From Chthonomonas sp. UBA2017 (GTDB lineage: Bacteria; Armatimonadota; Fimbriimonadia; Fimbriimonadales; Fimbriimonadaceae), in NCBI GenBank assembly GCA_002335425.1, contig DDCB01000030.1, forward strand, positions 1-64,000: 64,000 bases of DNA, read 5' to 3'. The notes beneath the pieces are model-generated. The model saw only the letters and a program-made list of their open reading frames with translations. It made no database searches and was not told where the DNA came from. Made by a program: the position numbers and the translations under genes. The first letter of the stretch is position 1, and each line of letters opens with the position of its first letter. Below are positions 1 to 10,200 of this stretch, in pieces.

Positions 1-1
1 G

Positions 2-877
2 CCGCTCGGGGTCGGGGCTTGGAGCGTCCAAGACTGTCTCGTTCTCCAACTCCAGTCCGACTCGAGCTTGGAGTCCCGCTTGGCGCGAAAAATCCTTCGA
101 GATCATTTCGACGACTTCCTGAAAGGTCAGTTTCGCGCTCTGTCCCGCCGATTCCAGGTGACGCCGGAGGTTATTGAGGCGGCAGTCGAGCGGATTCGGT
201 CGCTTCAACCCTATCCGGGGGAGACTTATGCTCCGTACTCCTCGGGGAACTCAGGGTCGTCGGCCCCGGCCGTGGTCGCCGACCTCGTTTTGACCCACAC
301 GGAGCAAGGTTGGCTGGTCCAGACGAAGGGGCCCCATGCGACGAGCCTCGTGATCGACCGAACCTATCGCGAGCAGCATCAACGCATTCAGGCGGGAGAG
401 CGAGTGGCTCCCGAAGAGCGTCGCCACATTCAAGAATTTGTTGAGCGAGCTCAGGCCTTTCTGGGCGCACTAGAGCATCGCGAATCCACCCTGATTCGAA
501 TCGGTCAAGTTTTGATCGAGCAGCAGGCCGGGTTCGTGACCACGGGCAAGACGGAGTTCTTGCAGCCGCTGACCCGAACGAAGCTCGCCGAAGACTTGGG
601 CCTTCATGAGAGTACGATCAGTCGGGCGACGTCGGACAAGTTTGTTCAAATCGCGACCGGGGAAGTCGTCTCGTTTGACCTCTTTTTCAAGCCGGCCCTG
701 AGAGTGCAGCGCATGATCGAAGAGATCTTGGCCCATGAGAATCCCGACCATCCCCTCAGTGACGAGCGCATCGCGTCGATGCTCGCCGAGCAAGGGGTCG
801 TGGTCGCCCGGCGCACCGTCAATAAGTACCGAGATCGGACCAAGCTCCTTTCGTCGCGTCGCCGACGAGCGGCATAA
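2..877 (+). CDS. rpoN: RNA polymerase sigma-54 factor, C-terminal part (5' truncated by window edge)
   Basis: The reading frame is open from base 2, so the gene begins before the window; 291 residues are present. The first residues (GVGAWSVQDCLVLQL) match the core-binding region of sigma-54. A helix-turn-helix (LAEDLGLHESTISRAT) lies at about bases 585-632. The RpoN box, ARRTVNKYRD, is encoded at 806-835 close to the C-terminus; it is the family hallmark that reads the -24 promoter element. Sigma-54 binds core polymerase and needs AAA+ activators to open promoters; in many bacteria it controls pili and flagella. Its place just before the pilus cluster fits such a role, but no -24/-12 promoter was recognised in this window by eye. 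A TTG at 68 is internal, not the start. Confidence 0.95.
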   Translation, partial: PLGVGAWSVQDCLVLQLQSDSSLESRLARKILRDHFDDFLKGQFRALSRRFQVTPEVIEAAVERIRSLQPYPGETYAPYSSGNSGSSAPAVVADLVLTHTEQGWLVQTKGPHATSLVIDRTYREQHQRIQAGERVAPEERRHIQEFVERAQAFLGALEHRESTLIRIGQVLIEQQAGFVTTGKTEFLQPLTRTKLAEDLGLHESTISRATSDKFVQIATGEVVSFDLFFKPALRVQRMIEEILAHENPDHPLSDERIASMLAEQGVVVARRTVNKYRDRTKLLSSRRRRAA

Positions 878-926
878 TCGCACACCGATCCGGTTCTTGC
901 GCCTTCTGGTTGGGGACGAATCGTCC

Positions 927-932
927 TACAAT
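927..932 (+). promoter_or_regulatory. Possible -10 box for the prepilin peptidase gene
   Basis: TACAAT sits 20 bases before the TTG start at 953, followed by a purine-rich AGGAACGGGA that can serve as ribosome-binding site. The -35 region (TTCTGG at 904-909, 17-base spacer) is poor. The site lies in the 75-base gap after rpoN and may let the pilus genes be read independently of it. Confidence 0.35.
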
Positions 933-952
933 CTGGGTCAGGAACGGGATCG

Positions 953-2008
953 TTGGAGATTGGGCTTTTTCCGGCATGGACCACCCCGCTCGGGGTGATG
1001 ATCGGGGCTGCGATTGGCAGCTTCCTGAACGTCGTCATCTATCGACTCCCTCTCGGGATGGCGCTCAGCCGACCTCGGCACAGTTTTTGTCCTTCGTGCC
1101 AGCACCAACTCACCGGCCCTGACCTCATTCCTCTGTTCAGTTGGCTTTTCTTGCGGGGGCGATGTCGCCATTGCCAAGCCCGGGTGCCGAGCCGATACTT
1201 CGTCGTCGAGCTCATGACCGGGGCTCATTTCGGCATCCTTTGGCATCAGCATCTGGTCGAGCGAGGCGACCCGGCGCTCGCGATCGCCTATGCGTTCTTT
1301 GGCGCAGCGCTCATCGCGGCGATTTTCACCGATCTGCGCTGGCTGATCATCCCGGATCAGATCAACGCCGCGATGTTCGGGATCGGGGTCGCGTTGAACC
1401 TGGTCCTGATCGCCCAAGGCCGGCCTGAAGCCTGGGCTTGGGGCATCCCCAGTTCCTTGGCTGGCGCGCTCGCCGGGATCGGAGTTCTTTGGGGGATCGC
1501 CTTTTTGGGGCGCCTCCTCTTTGGCAAGGACGCGATGGGTCATGGCGACATTAAGATGGCTCGCGGGATTGGCGCCGTCCTTGGGCCCACGTTGGCTTTG
1601 CTGAGCTTCGGACTGGCGATCCTTTTGGGAGCCGTTTTTGGCGTCCTCTTGATCTTTGTTCGGCGCGCTCTGGAGGCTCGGCGCTCCCGCTCGGGCTCGG
1701 ATTCCGCCGCGGACCCTGAGCTCGAAGAGGAACCCTATGAACCAGAGACTTTGGGGTCCCTGGTCGTCTGCGGCTTCGGCTATCTGCTCCTGATCGACAT
1801 CTGGGGGCTGTTCTTCCCTCGACTTTATGAGCGGTGGTTTGGAGAGAATCCTTACGCAACTGAATCGTTAGACGACGAGCTTGAGGTAGAACCGACAATG
1901 ATCCCATTTGGGCCCTATCTGGCGATGGGTGCCTTGGTGGCGTGTCTGATGCCCGCAGTCTTGCTAGGTCTTCTCCAGCAATACGTGCGGACGATGATCG
2001 GGGAATAG
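953..2008 (+). CDS. pilD: Prepilin peptidase / N-methyltransferase (A24 family)
   Basis: Inner-membrane aspartic protease that removes the short leader of type IV prepilins after a glycine and methylates the new N-terminus; it would process the four prepilins encoded directly downstream. The 351-residue protein starts with the GSFLNVVIYRLP motif, followed by two CxxC pairs (FCPSC and CRHC) of the zinc-binding methyltransferase region. The two catalytic aspartates are in FTDLRWLIIPD and in MGHGDIKMARG (family motif GxGDxK). Several hydrophobic segments follow. It is longer than the usual 260-290 residues because of an acidic cytoplasmic-type insert around residues 243-268 (rich in Glu, Asp and Ser) and an extended C-terminal part. 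The start is TTG, chosen because a purine-rich ribosome site precedes it and the conserved N-terminus follows at once. Confidence 0.93.
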   Translation: MEIGLFPAWTTPLGVMIGAAIGSFLNVVIYRLPLGMALSRPRHSFCPSCQHQLTGPDLIPLFSWLFLRGRCRHCQARVPSRYFVVELMTGAHFGILWHQHLVERGDPALAIAYAFFGAALIAAIFTDLRWLIIPDQINAAMFGIGVALNLVLIAQGRPEAWAWGIPSSLAGALAGIGVLWGIAFLGRLLFGKDAMGHGDIKMARGIGAVLGPTLALLSFGLAILLGAVFGVLLIFVRRALEARRSRSGSDSAADPELEEEPYEPETLGSLVVCGFGYLLLIDIWGLFFPRLYERWFGENPYATESLDDELEVEPTMIPFGPYLAMGALVACLMPAVLLGLLQQYVRTMIGE

Positions 2009-2070
2009 GTGTGTGGGAACAATTTGGGCTCGTTGGGCATCGAACGACCTGGACGACAAACGGTAACGCT

Positions 2071-2934
2071 ATGGGGAATCGACGCGGATTTACGCTTATT
2101 GAACTGCTTTCGGTGATTGCAATTATTGCAATCCTGTCGGCCATTATCTTTCCAGTCTTCGCGCGGTCGAGGGTCTCGGCTCAGCGGGGCGGTGATCTTT
2201 CTTCGTTGAATGACTTACGAAGCGCGCTCCAGCTCTATCGCACCGACCAAGGTGGGTTTCCCCCTGCTCTGCTCGGCTATGTGAACACCTATTCGGGCGA
2301 CCCCCAGGGGGCCGACGTGATCCCGGCAAACTCCATTCAGAGCTACCTCTACCCGAAGAGGGTTTCTGGAATCGATACGTTCCGGCCTCGGCCGCTCCGG
2401 GCGGCTCCGAACGTTGTGACGAACGCCGTTTGGCCAGGCCAGGACCCCCGGGCGGTGAATTCGGCCCCCATTCTCGACCTGAATGGAGATGGCGCGGTCG
2501 ACAACAACGATGACCCGGCAAATGCTCGCCAAGCCTACGGCCCGACCAACGGGTTCGTGACGACGAGCGGATTGACCACGAACAATGCCGCCCAAGCAGC
2601 GCGGTTTTATCGCATCAGCGGCTACGACGTGGCCGAAGTTCGAACTCCGACCGGGCCGCGAATCGAGCGGCGCTACACCCTCTTTTGGACGGTCTGGAGC
2701 GTGCGCGCCGACCTCGGATTCGGAAATGGGAACGCCAACGACGACCCGCGCCAGCTCGGCTACTCCGAGCCGCCCGACAGCACGGTCATCACTTGGAACA
2801 GCTTTTATCGCAACTACGATTCTTCAGGGAACGCCCAACGAGAGCGAAATGACATCGTGCTCTTTCTGGGAGGTGGCGCCCGAACCTACGACTCGCGGCG
2901 GGTCGCCGATCAGTCGTACCGGGTGATGCCGTAA
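2071..2934 (+). CDS. Prepilin-type (GspG/FimU-like) secreted pilin-like protein
   Basis: A 287-residue protein with a type IV prepilin leader: MGNRRG then FTLIELLSVIAIIAIL, i.e. cleavage after Gly6, Phe at +1 and Glu at +5, followed by the hydrophobic assembly helix. The open frame continues upstream, but ATG 2071 gives exactly the short basic leader PilD needs, so it is the start. The rest is a polar extracellular domain with Asn/Asp-rich stretches, including a calcium-loop-like DLNGDGAVDNNDD at residues 136-148. It is the first of four consecutive prepilin genes and the smallest; in the order pilD-GspG-like-pilV-pilW-pilX it takes the FimU/FimT position. Probably a minor pilin or pseudopilin of the tip complex; the exact function is not known. 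Confidence 0.88.
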   Translation: MGNRRGFTLIELLSVIAIIAILSAIIFPVFARSRVSAQRGGDLSSLNDLRSALQLYRTDQGGFPPALLGYVNTYSGDPQGADVIPANSIQSYLYPKRVSGIDTFRPRPLRAAPNVVTNAVWPGQDPRAVNSAPILDLNGDGAVDNNDDPANARQAYGPTNGFVTTSGLTTNNAAQAARFYRISGYDVAEVRTPTGPRIERRYTLFWTVWSVRADLGFGNGNANDDPRQLGYSEPPDSTVITWNSFYRNYDSSGNAQRERNDIVLFLGGGARTYDSRRVADQSYRVMP

Positions 2935-2970
2935 TCGGGCCAAATCGGCCTCTGGAATGGAATTGAACTC

Positions 2971-4956
2971 ATGACCTCACAGCGCTTCCCTTCAAAGCGA
3001 ACCGGCGCGACGTTGATCGAGATTCTCGTCGTCATCGTGATCTTCACGTTCGGAATCCTCGCGATTGCCCAGATCTTTCCGGGCGGGCTCGGGGTCTTGC
3101 GAACGACCCGCAACAACATGGTCGCCACGAACCTGGCCCGAACTGAAATGGACCGGGTCAAGGGGCAGTCTGACCAGATTGCAGAGGCGATTCTTTCGAC
3201 CCGATATCAGGCAGGGCCGCTGGGAGTGGACGTCCTCGCCGACGTGAACCGTCGGCCGAACGACATTGGGCCCGGCTCGGTGAGTGAACTTCGCCAGAAC
3301 GGCGACCTCGTCGATGGCAGTGGCAACGTCTTGGGTCCGTGGCAGTACTTCGTTGGGGGCAATGTGGCGCGGCGGATCGTTGCCGAAGGCCGGCCGATCC
3401 CCTCGCCGCGATATATCCAAGGGACCAACACTCCAGGCTCACTCTATGGCGGACTGATGCAACTCCAGTTTGCCCCGGTCTTCACCGCGCCTGGTTTCAA
3501 CACCGTCTTTGTCGTTTATGGGAACGATCTGGACCGGCGAGTGGTCGAAGGGACTCCGGCCGGGCGGCCTGTTCAAGCCAACCGAGATTTTGTTTACTTC
3601 GTGAATTGGGAGGGCACCGAGCTGGCCTTGCCCCAAGGTCCTTATCGACTCGTCGCCGGCAACCCTTACGAGCGCCGGTACCGCGTGTCGTTCAGCTACC
3701 TGGTAGAAGACAACACGACCAACACCGTCTCTTCGCGCGATCTCTTGACCGCGGCGATCATCAATGTGCCTTGTGCGGCGGCCGGTCAGCCGCGAGTGTA
3801 TTGGAACGTCGATCTGACCGCGCTCGTCACCGTGGGGGCGAATGAGACCTTTGTCGGGCTGGATGTGGATTCGGTTCGCGTTGCTCGACTCTTTGACGAA
3901 GTCACCGTGTTCGACACCGATCCCGCCTTTCGAGACGACGCGGCCTATCAATATCGGCTGCTGGACCGATCCCTCGGCTTGGTGCTGTTTAACGCTCAAG
4001 GGTTTAATTTGACCGAGCGCCGCCGCCGGGGACGAGTGCCGCTCCAGGCGCGGGTCGATTACGACGTCTTGGACTGGCGCATCATTCGCGACGATCTGCG
4101 GATCGGGCGCAGTGCTCCGACTCAGCAAAAGCTGATCCTGAATGGCCTCAAGTCGATCCGATCTCGAGACGCCGACAACTTGTTCTACACCGGCCTTGGG
4201 TTCACGGTGCCGGATGGTGCAGGCGGCTCGATTGAGCGTGACTTTATCGTCTTGGATCGAGAGACGGGCGGCGTCTTTATGCCGAGTTCGTATCGCGTCG
4301 ACTACGGGCGCGGGACGGTCTCGTTCATCGACACCGACGGGAATGCCGCCAACGGCATCACCGCCCAGATCGTGTTTCCGGGGACCGCGGCTCCCACCGC
4401 GGTGAACGCCGTTCAAGGCCGAAGCGTGCGGGCGCTTTATATGGGGCGGAACGAGTGGACGGTCCAGGCGCAAAAGCCGCCGACGGTCTATCGCCAAGCG
4501 ACCGATCCCCTTCTGAGCGTGGGGCAGTTTTATGTGGGCGGCTCCAACCAGTTCGTGGGGAACGATCTCGACACCCGCATCTATTTTCCGCAGAGCGACA
4601 TCGGCTCGAAAGTCCTGATCGGGGAGGTCTGGTATCGCGACGCAGGCGGATTGCCAGCCCGAGTCGTTCGAGACGAAGAGTTCTTGGTGCAGGCTCCCCA
4701 GGCCGGTCAGCTCAACCTGGGCTATGTGGACATTCGCGACAAGGTCAGCGACGCGGTGGCGATCGACTTCAGCAACGGCTATTCGGTGCGACGAGTTCGC
4801 GGGGCGAGCATGGCGATTCGAGTTCTCTGGAATCCGGCCACCCTCGCTCTGACCGCCGACCCGGTGGCCAACCTCCGGCAGTTCGAAATCTGGAACCGAA
4901 ACTGGCGGGTCTCCGAGACGGAAACCATTTTGATTAAGGGGCAAGACACTCCATGA
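2971..4956 (+). CDS. Very large PilV-like minor prepilin
   Basis: 661 residues beginning with a class III leader: cleavage after Gly12 (SKRTG) then ATLIEILVVIVIFTFGILA, with Glu at +5 and the PilV-type pattern of the hydrophobic helix. Canonical PilV is about 180 residues, so roughly 480 residues are extra, all in the exported domain. That domain is rich in beta-prone, Asn/Gly/Thr sequence with no cysteine cluster; I recognise no named domain in it. The gene ends with ATGA shared with the next prepilin gene, so the two are translationally coupled. By position and leader it is a minor pilin, likely part of a pilus-tip priming complex; the size is the unusual point. Confidence 0.85.
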   Translation: MTSQRFPSKRTGATLIEILVVIVIFTFGILAIAQIFPGGLGVLRTTRNNMVATNLARTEMDRVKGQSDQIAEAILSTRYQAGPLGVDVLADVNRRPNDIGPGSVSELRQNGDLVDGSGNVLGPWQYFVGGNVARRIVAEGRPIPSPRYIQGTNTPGSLYGGLMQLQFAPVFTAPGFNTVFVVYGNDLDRRVVEGTPAGRPVQANRDFVYFVNWEGTELALPQGPYRLVAGNPYERRYRVSFSYLVEDNTTNTVSSRDLLTAAIINVPCAAAGQPRVYWNVDLTALVTVGANETFVGLDVDSVRVARLFDEVTVFDTDPAFRDDAAYQYRLLDRSLGLVLFNAQGFNLTERRRRGRVPLQARVDYDVLDWRIIRDDLRIGRSAPTQQKLILNGLKSIRSRDADNLFYTGLGFTVPDGAGGSIERDFIVLDRETGGVFMPSSYRVDYGRGTVSFIDTDGNAANGITAQIVFPGTAAPTAVNAVQGRSVRALYMGRNEWTVQAQKPPTVYRQATDPLLSVGQFYVGGSNQFVGNDLDTRIYFPQSDIGSKVLIGEVWYRDAGGLPARVVRDEEFLVQAPQAGQLNLGYVDIRDKVSDAVAIDFSNGYSVRRVRGASMAIRVLWNPATLALTADPVANLRQFEIWNRNWRVSETETILIKGQDTP

Positions 4957-7229
4957 CGACTCGAAACCGACGCGGATTTACCTTGATCGAGCTTTTAGTG
5001 GTGATCGCGCTCTCCGCGGTGATCCTCACGATCATCGCCGTGCCGCTCATCCAAAGCTTCAACATCACTCGCGCTGCCCAAGGCTTTAGTGATGCCCAAA
5101 ACCGGGGGCGAGCCCTGATCGACCGCGTCACGCGCGACATCAATAACTCGACCGGAGTTCGCGACAACTCCGGGACCCGAGGTCAGCTCTGCTTGGTGAT
5201 CCCGAGCGATCCGGACTTTAACGGGATTGTCGATGGCCAACTGGAGCTGCTTTTTGGCGGACTGAAGCTCGACATCTTGATGCCGGCCCAAGGCGATCCC
5301 ACGGTGGGGCCTTCGGGGGCGCTGATCGATCCCGACACCGGAAAGGAAGATCCCACCCTCCGGGCTCCCAAAGGTCAGCCGGTCTTGCCCGTGGGCCAAG
5401 GAGCACGCATGGTCCGATACTTCGTTGGGCTCCGCTCGCCGCTCAACGCCAACGGCACTCCCGGGGTCTATACAAACCCCTATGACGGTTTCTTGATGCG
5501 GCGGAGCGGCTCGCAAGACAATCTGTACGTTCTGTACCGAGCCGATGTTGATTTGCGGGTCTGGAATACCGCCACTCAGAGCTGGATTTTGAACTCCGAC
5601 CTGTTTGATGATGTTGACACCAACGGTCAGCCCGACAACCTCGACGATCCTTACTTCTTTGTTCTGCGTGCGGCCGAAGTCGGGACTCCGGCCGAAGCCG
5701 TCAAGCGCAATCGGATCAACGCGTGGTTGAAGCGCTCGGTCGTTGTGACCGAAATCTCGCGCTACGACATGATCCAGCCGGTCGTGAACCGCGCGACGAA
5801 TCGAGTCGAGTACGACGGGGTCACGCCTCGAATTTTGCCGCTCATTCAGTTCCGACCTTCTCGGGTGGCGAGCGAACCCGCGACCGGAATGGTCGCGCTG
5901 CGAAGCGGCGAGGAGACCCAAAATTCGCCCAAGATCGCATCGGACGTCTTTTCGACCGAGTTTGGCGGCTGGAGCAACTTGCTCATGCGAATCTTCCCGT
6001 CGCAATATCGAGTCGGAGGGAATCCGGCGACGCCCTGGAACCCCTATCAGCCTTGGTTGCAAGACTCGCCGTACCTGGTGGGGCGAAACATCCTCGATGC
6101 CGGCGGGAATGCGGTCGGGTTTGGCCTCTACTACAACGATGGCACCGTGCCGGAGGCGACCGGCGGCGACATGCTCTTCGATATTTCGGCCTATCAACAG
6201 GCGCAATCGATCGACCGTCGGAGCGCAAGCTTCACCGGAATGCTGCGATACCCCTTCACCTATGCGATCATGCAGGCCGGGGGAGGAACTTGGCAAAGCA
6301 ATGCGACTTTGCGCGAAGCCTTCATTCCGGTTTCGGTGGACGAGCGTCGTGGCCGCGTGAATGCGAGTTTCGAGATCACCGAAGTTGGGGGTCTGACTCC
6401 TCCGCCAGGCTACGTTCAGCCGGGAGTCATCCCCACCGGGATGGACAACCGACCCTGGGCGGCGACCGGGCTGGCGATCACACCCACCCAGGCGGCCAAT
6501 TTGACCAACCCCGGTCAGATCAACACCGACGGCATGGCGGGCGTGTGGTCCGATGTCGGATTCAATCCGAGTGAGCCGAATTCGACGATCAACCGACGGT
6601 TCAACAAGCTTTGGAACGACTGGAACGGCATCGCTCCGGGGTTGCCTCGTGAGCGCTATGCAAAGCGGTTCGTGGATTTGCGGTTTGTGCGCAACCTCGA
6701 TGGGACGGCAAGCCCGCTCCATCCGACCGAGGGCTTTCCTCGGGCCCGGATCGTGCCGGGGAGCGAGATCGTGATGGGTCCGGACCAAAATCCGGGCACT
6801 AACTATGGCCAGCTTGTTCGCTACACCCGGGTCGCCCAGCGCCCCGTGGGCCCGAACCAGTACTACCTCAACTACGTGCACCAGCGCGAGCCGGATTGGG
6901 TGGCACTCGGGTTCACGGTGCCGGCGAACATCTACGATCCGGTTGCCTATAACGCGACGGACTTTGTCTCAGCGATTTTGCAGCCGCAGTTCCGAACCGG
7001 CTATCTCGAATTCAACTCGCGATTTGGTGAACCGATCCCACAAGGGAACATCTGGGTGAGCTATCGCTTCCAAATGACGGAGCCGAATGATGCGGTGGCG
7101 GTGGATTACGATACTCGCCAAGTTCTGCAGATCAATGTGACGATCCGGAACTACCCGCAGACCAATCAGCCCAATCCGCAGACGGTGACGATTACCGGCT
7201 CGGGCACCGTCCGCAACTTCATCCGCTAA
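4953..7229 (+). CDS. Very large PilW-like minor prepilin
   Basis: 758 residues. Leader MTTRNRRG is followed by FTLIELLVVIALSAVILTII (Phe +1, Glu +5), then QSFNITRAAQGFSDAQNRGRALIDRVTRDI, typical of the helix-to-domain transition of PilW/GspJ-type pilins. Canonical PilW is about 250-300 residues. The long extracellular part contains an acidic turn resembling a calcium loop (FDDVDTNGQPDNLDD, residues 218-232). The start codon overlaps the stop of the PilV-like gene (ATGA), and the PilX-like gene follows after 8 bases. Interpretation as a minor pilin rests on leader, gene order and coupling. Confidence 0.85.
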   Translation: MTTRNRRGFTLIELLVVIALSAVILTIIAVPLIQSFNITRAAQGFSDAQNRGRALIDRVTRDINNSTGVRDNSGTRGQLCLVIPSDPDFNGIVDGQLELLFGGLKLDILMPAQGDPTVGPSGALIDPDTGKEDPTLRAPKGQPVLPVGQGARMVRYFVGLRSPLNANGTPGVYTNPYDGFLMRRSGSQDNLYVLYRADVDLRVWNTATQSWILNSDLFDDVDTNGQPDNLDDPYFFVLRAAEVGTPAEAVKRNRINAWLKRSVVVTEISRYDMIQPVVNRATNRVEYDGVTPRILPLIQFRPSRVASEPATGMVALRSGEETQNSPKIASDVFSTEFGGWSNLLMRIFPSQYRVGGNPATPWNPYQPWLQDSPYLVGRNILDAGGNAVGFGLYYNDGTVPEATGGDMLFDISAYQQAQSIDRRSASFTGMLRYPFTYAIMQAGGGTWQSNATLREAFIPVSVDERRGRVNASFEITEVGGLTPPPGYVQPGVIPTGMDNRPWAATGLAITPTQAANLTNPGQINTDGMAGVWSDVGFNPSEPNSTINRRFNKLWNDWNGIAPGLPRERYAKRFVDLRFVRNLDGTASPLHPTEGFPRARIVPGSEIVMGPDQNPGTNYGQLVRYTRVAQRPVGPNQYYLNYVHQREPDWVALGFTVPANIYDPVAYNATDFVSAILQPQFRTGYLEFNSRFGEPIPQGNIWVSYRFQMTEPNDAVAVDYDTRQVLQINVTIRNYPQTNQPNPQTVTITGSGTVRNFIR

Positions 7230-7237
7230 TCACGACC

Positions 7238-10200
7238 ATGACCAGACCTTTGCGCCGACCGATGGCTTCGAAACAACAGGGCCAAACCCTGATCATCGCG
7301 ATCTTGATCTTGGGCGTTCTGCTCGGGCTCGGACTCGTGTTTGCTTCGCTCATCTTTCGAAACGTTTCGCAGGCCCAAACGGCCGGGAGGCGCTCGGTGG
7401 CCAGCGATCTGGCCGAGGCCGGAATTCGCTATGCGCACTATCAGCTTCTGAATTCAGAGCTCGGCGCTGACTGGACCCCGACTCCGCCGAACCTGGCTGG
7501 GCCCTTGACCAAAGACCCGGATGCGCTCTATCTTCGCCCCGGCACCGGATTTGGGTTGCGCTCCGATGCGGACCCAGTCCTCGACAAAGGCGGCCCCGAT
7601 GGGCTTGGGCCGTACACCCGGGTCGATTTCGATCGGGGCCGAGCTCTGATCCGAGTTCGATATGCGCCGGATAACTTCAACCTGGTCGGCACCCAGGCCG
7701 GGAATTTGCGCAAGCCGGGCCGAGCGAAAAGCTATCTCGTGATCGAGGCCATCGGTCGCGCAGGTCGTCTCAATGCGAACGATCCGAGCCTGCTCGCCAC
7801 TCAAGCGGTTCGGATTTCGGGATTCGCCAATTCGGCGGCGTTCCGGGGCGAACTCGGGCGTATCCGGGGGATCGACGCTCAGCAAGTCAATTCGCGCAAG
7901 ATCATGGCCGTCGCTTCGATCGGCATCATCGAGTCGGGACGCTTCATCACGAATAAATTTAAGGTCACTCGGCCTGCGGAAATCGGGGCGCTCAGCGATC
8001 CGGCGGCGGTTCCTAGCGGCAACCCCGGCGGAGCCAACCTGGGCAACCTCGGAGTGCAGTACGAAGGCTTCCCGGTTCGGCCGCCTTTGGAGATGGGCGG
8101 GACGCTCGCCACCAATGCTGGCACCGTCCAAGGGTCGGGCTCGTTGTGGAGTAACGCCGATCTTGTGGTGCACGGGCAGGTCTCGACGACCCTCAATCTG
8201 GACATCGGAGATACCTGGACGATTGCAGGTGAGCTTCGGGGTGCGAATAACGCCGCTGAAGTCCGAGTCCGACGATTTTTCTGGGATACCGCCGCCAACG
8301 CCTATTCCGATGTGTTTGGAGCCCGGCCGACTCTGACCCAGCCGTGGTTGCTGACCGATCGAGACGGCGGTGCGGGGCCGGGCGGAGTGGATGGAGACGC
8401 CCCCTTGAGCAGTCGAGACTCGAACTTTTCGACCGTAGGCGGCGTGGTTCGGGACGGGCTCCTGGATGCCGACCGTCAAGGCTTTGCCCGTTCGGCAGCC
8501 CGCAAAGAGCCGCCATCGATGCAGACCGTCGATCCGGCGACAAGCCTGAATCGATACCTCACCATGACCCGCGACAGCGGGAACCAAGTTTTTGGCCGAA
8601 ACATCGGACGGAGCGGCTATGGCCGCGGGATTTATGTCGACAGCTCCGAACGAGGCAATCTCGCGACTGAGGATGAGCGCGAGGTCGCGGATGCAATCCG
8701 ATCATTGCCCTCGGACTGGCTGAACCCGAACAATCCCAACTCCCTCGGCTGGCAAGGCCCGTTTTATCGGCCGGTGGCCCCCCACGTCGAGCTCGTGCCG
8801 GATGGATTTATCATCACCCGAGATACCCGTAGCAATAACCGATATTGGCGGCAACTCAACAATCAGTCGAGCAATAACTCGGTCTGCCGATTTGTGCTCC
8901 GAACGATCAATGTGCCCGGACGGGGTCCGGTGACCTATGTCCTGAACACGATCACGAGCCCAATCTTCCAATCGACGGCCTTTCCTTCGGACGCGGATTT
9001 CCAAAACCAAGGGGTCGAATTCAACGGCGTGCTGTATTTCGAAGGGGATGTGACCGTCCGAGGCGTGATCCCCACCAACAAGCAAGTGACCCTTGTTTCG
9101 AACGGCTCGATCTATATCCAAGGGAGCATCACCAAAGGCGTCGTGACCACCGGCGACTTTGGACAAGCTCGCGGGCAGCTTCTTTCGACCCCGAGCCGGT
9201 CGAGCTTGATGATGATGGCCAAAGACTACGTGGTCTTGAATACAACGATGTTCTTTGGTCCGAAGCCGGGTTCGGTCGCTCGGGCGAAGAACGCAAGCCC
9301 GCTGCCCGACACGCCCAATCCGGTCGAGCTAGATCTGAGCGACAGCCAAAGCCTGGTGCTCAATGCCCAGTTCTTGCTGAATCCGGTTTCAGGCACGCCC
9401 GCCAACCCGTCGACCTGGGTGCCTTTTGCGACTTCGTACACGACGTTTGGAGCCGGAACCACCGTCACACCGAGCCTGCTGATGACCCACGCCGCCGACA
9501 GTGACGACGGCAACCCGTCATTCATCAACCTCCAAGTGCGACCGAGGACCTTTGAATCGGCCAACAACGGCGTGGCGACCTTCGCCTCGTTCGGTCGGTC
9601 GCTCGACTTCCTGTTGAGCGATGCGGCGATCGACTATCCCGATTACAATGTGGCGTCGCCCTACTATACGACCCCCGGAGACCTGCCCGTTTACGGTTTG
9701 GGCAACCCGTCGACCAACCGACTGCCTCGATACGAGACGCTCGGCAACCTTCTGTGGGCGACTCAGACATATGGAAACCGAGAGATTACCGGCCTGAATC
9801 CGAACGGACTCAGCACGCTCTTTGCCGTCCAAGACGAGACCGAGCTGCAAGTCAACTTGACCTCCGTCGGCAACGTCGCACCTAAGAACTATGCGTTGGC
9901 GCGATCGGCCATCACGCCGTTCGATATTCGGATTGAGGCGGCGATGTTCGCCGAAGAAGGCTCGTTCTTTGTGATTCCCGGGGCGTGGTTTAACTACAAG
10001 ACCGACGACACTCGGTCACGCTTTGACGCTCAGGTGGCTTCGTTCCAAGGCGCAGGAGCTTCGTTGGCAGATGCGCTGATGCTGGCGCAACGGGAGCGGT
10101 TCCAAACGTTCGGCTCGATGGTCGAAACGCCTTTCTACAACGAGCCGCTGAACGTGCGGGTCACGATTCTGGGGGCAGTGAGTGAAAACATGCCCGCGCC

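Noticed and set aside
3439..4944. Long open frame on the minus strand (501 codons) opposite the PilV-like gene
   Set aside because: Third-position GC bias keeps the antisense frame open; its translation shows no domain, and the plus-strand gene has a clear prepilin leader.
4995..6881. 628-codon minus-strand frame opposite the PilW-like gene
   Set aside because: Low-complexity, Arg/His-rich translation typical of an antisense shadow; no start context or family match.
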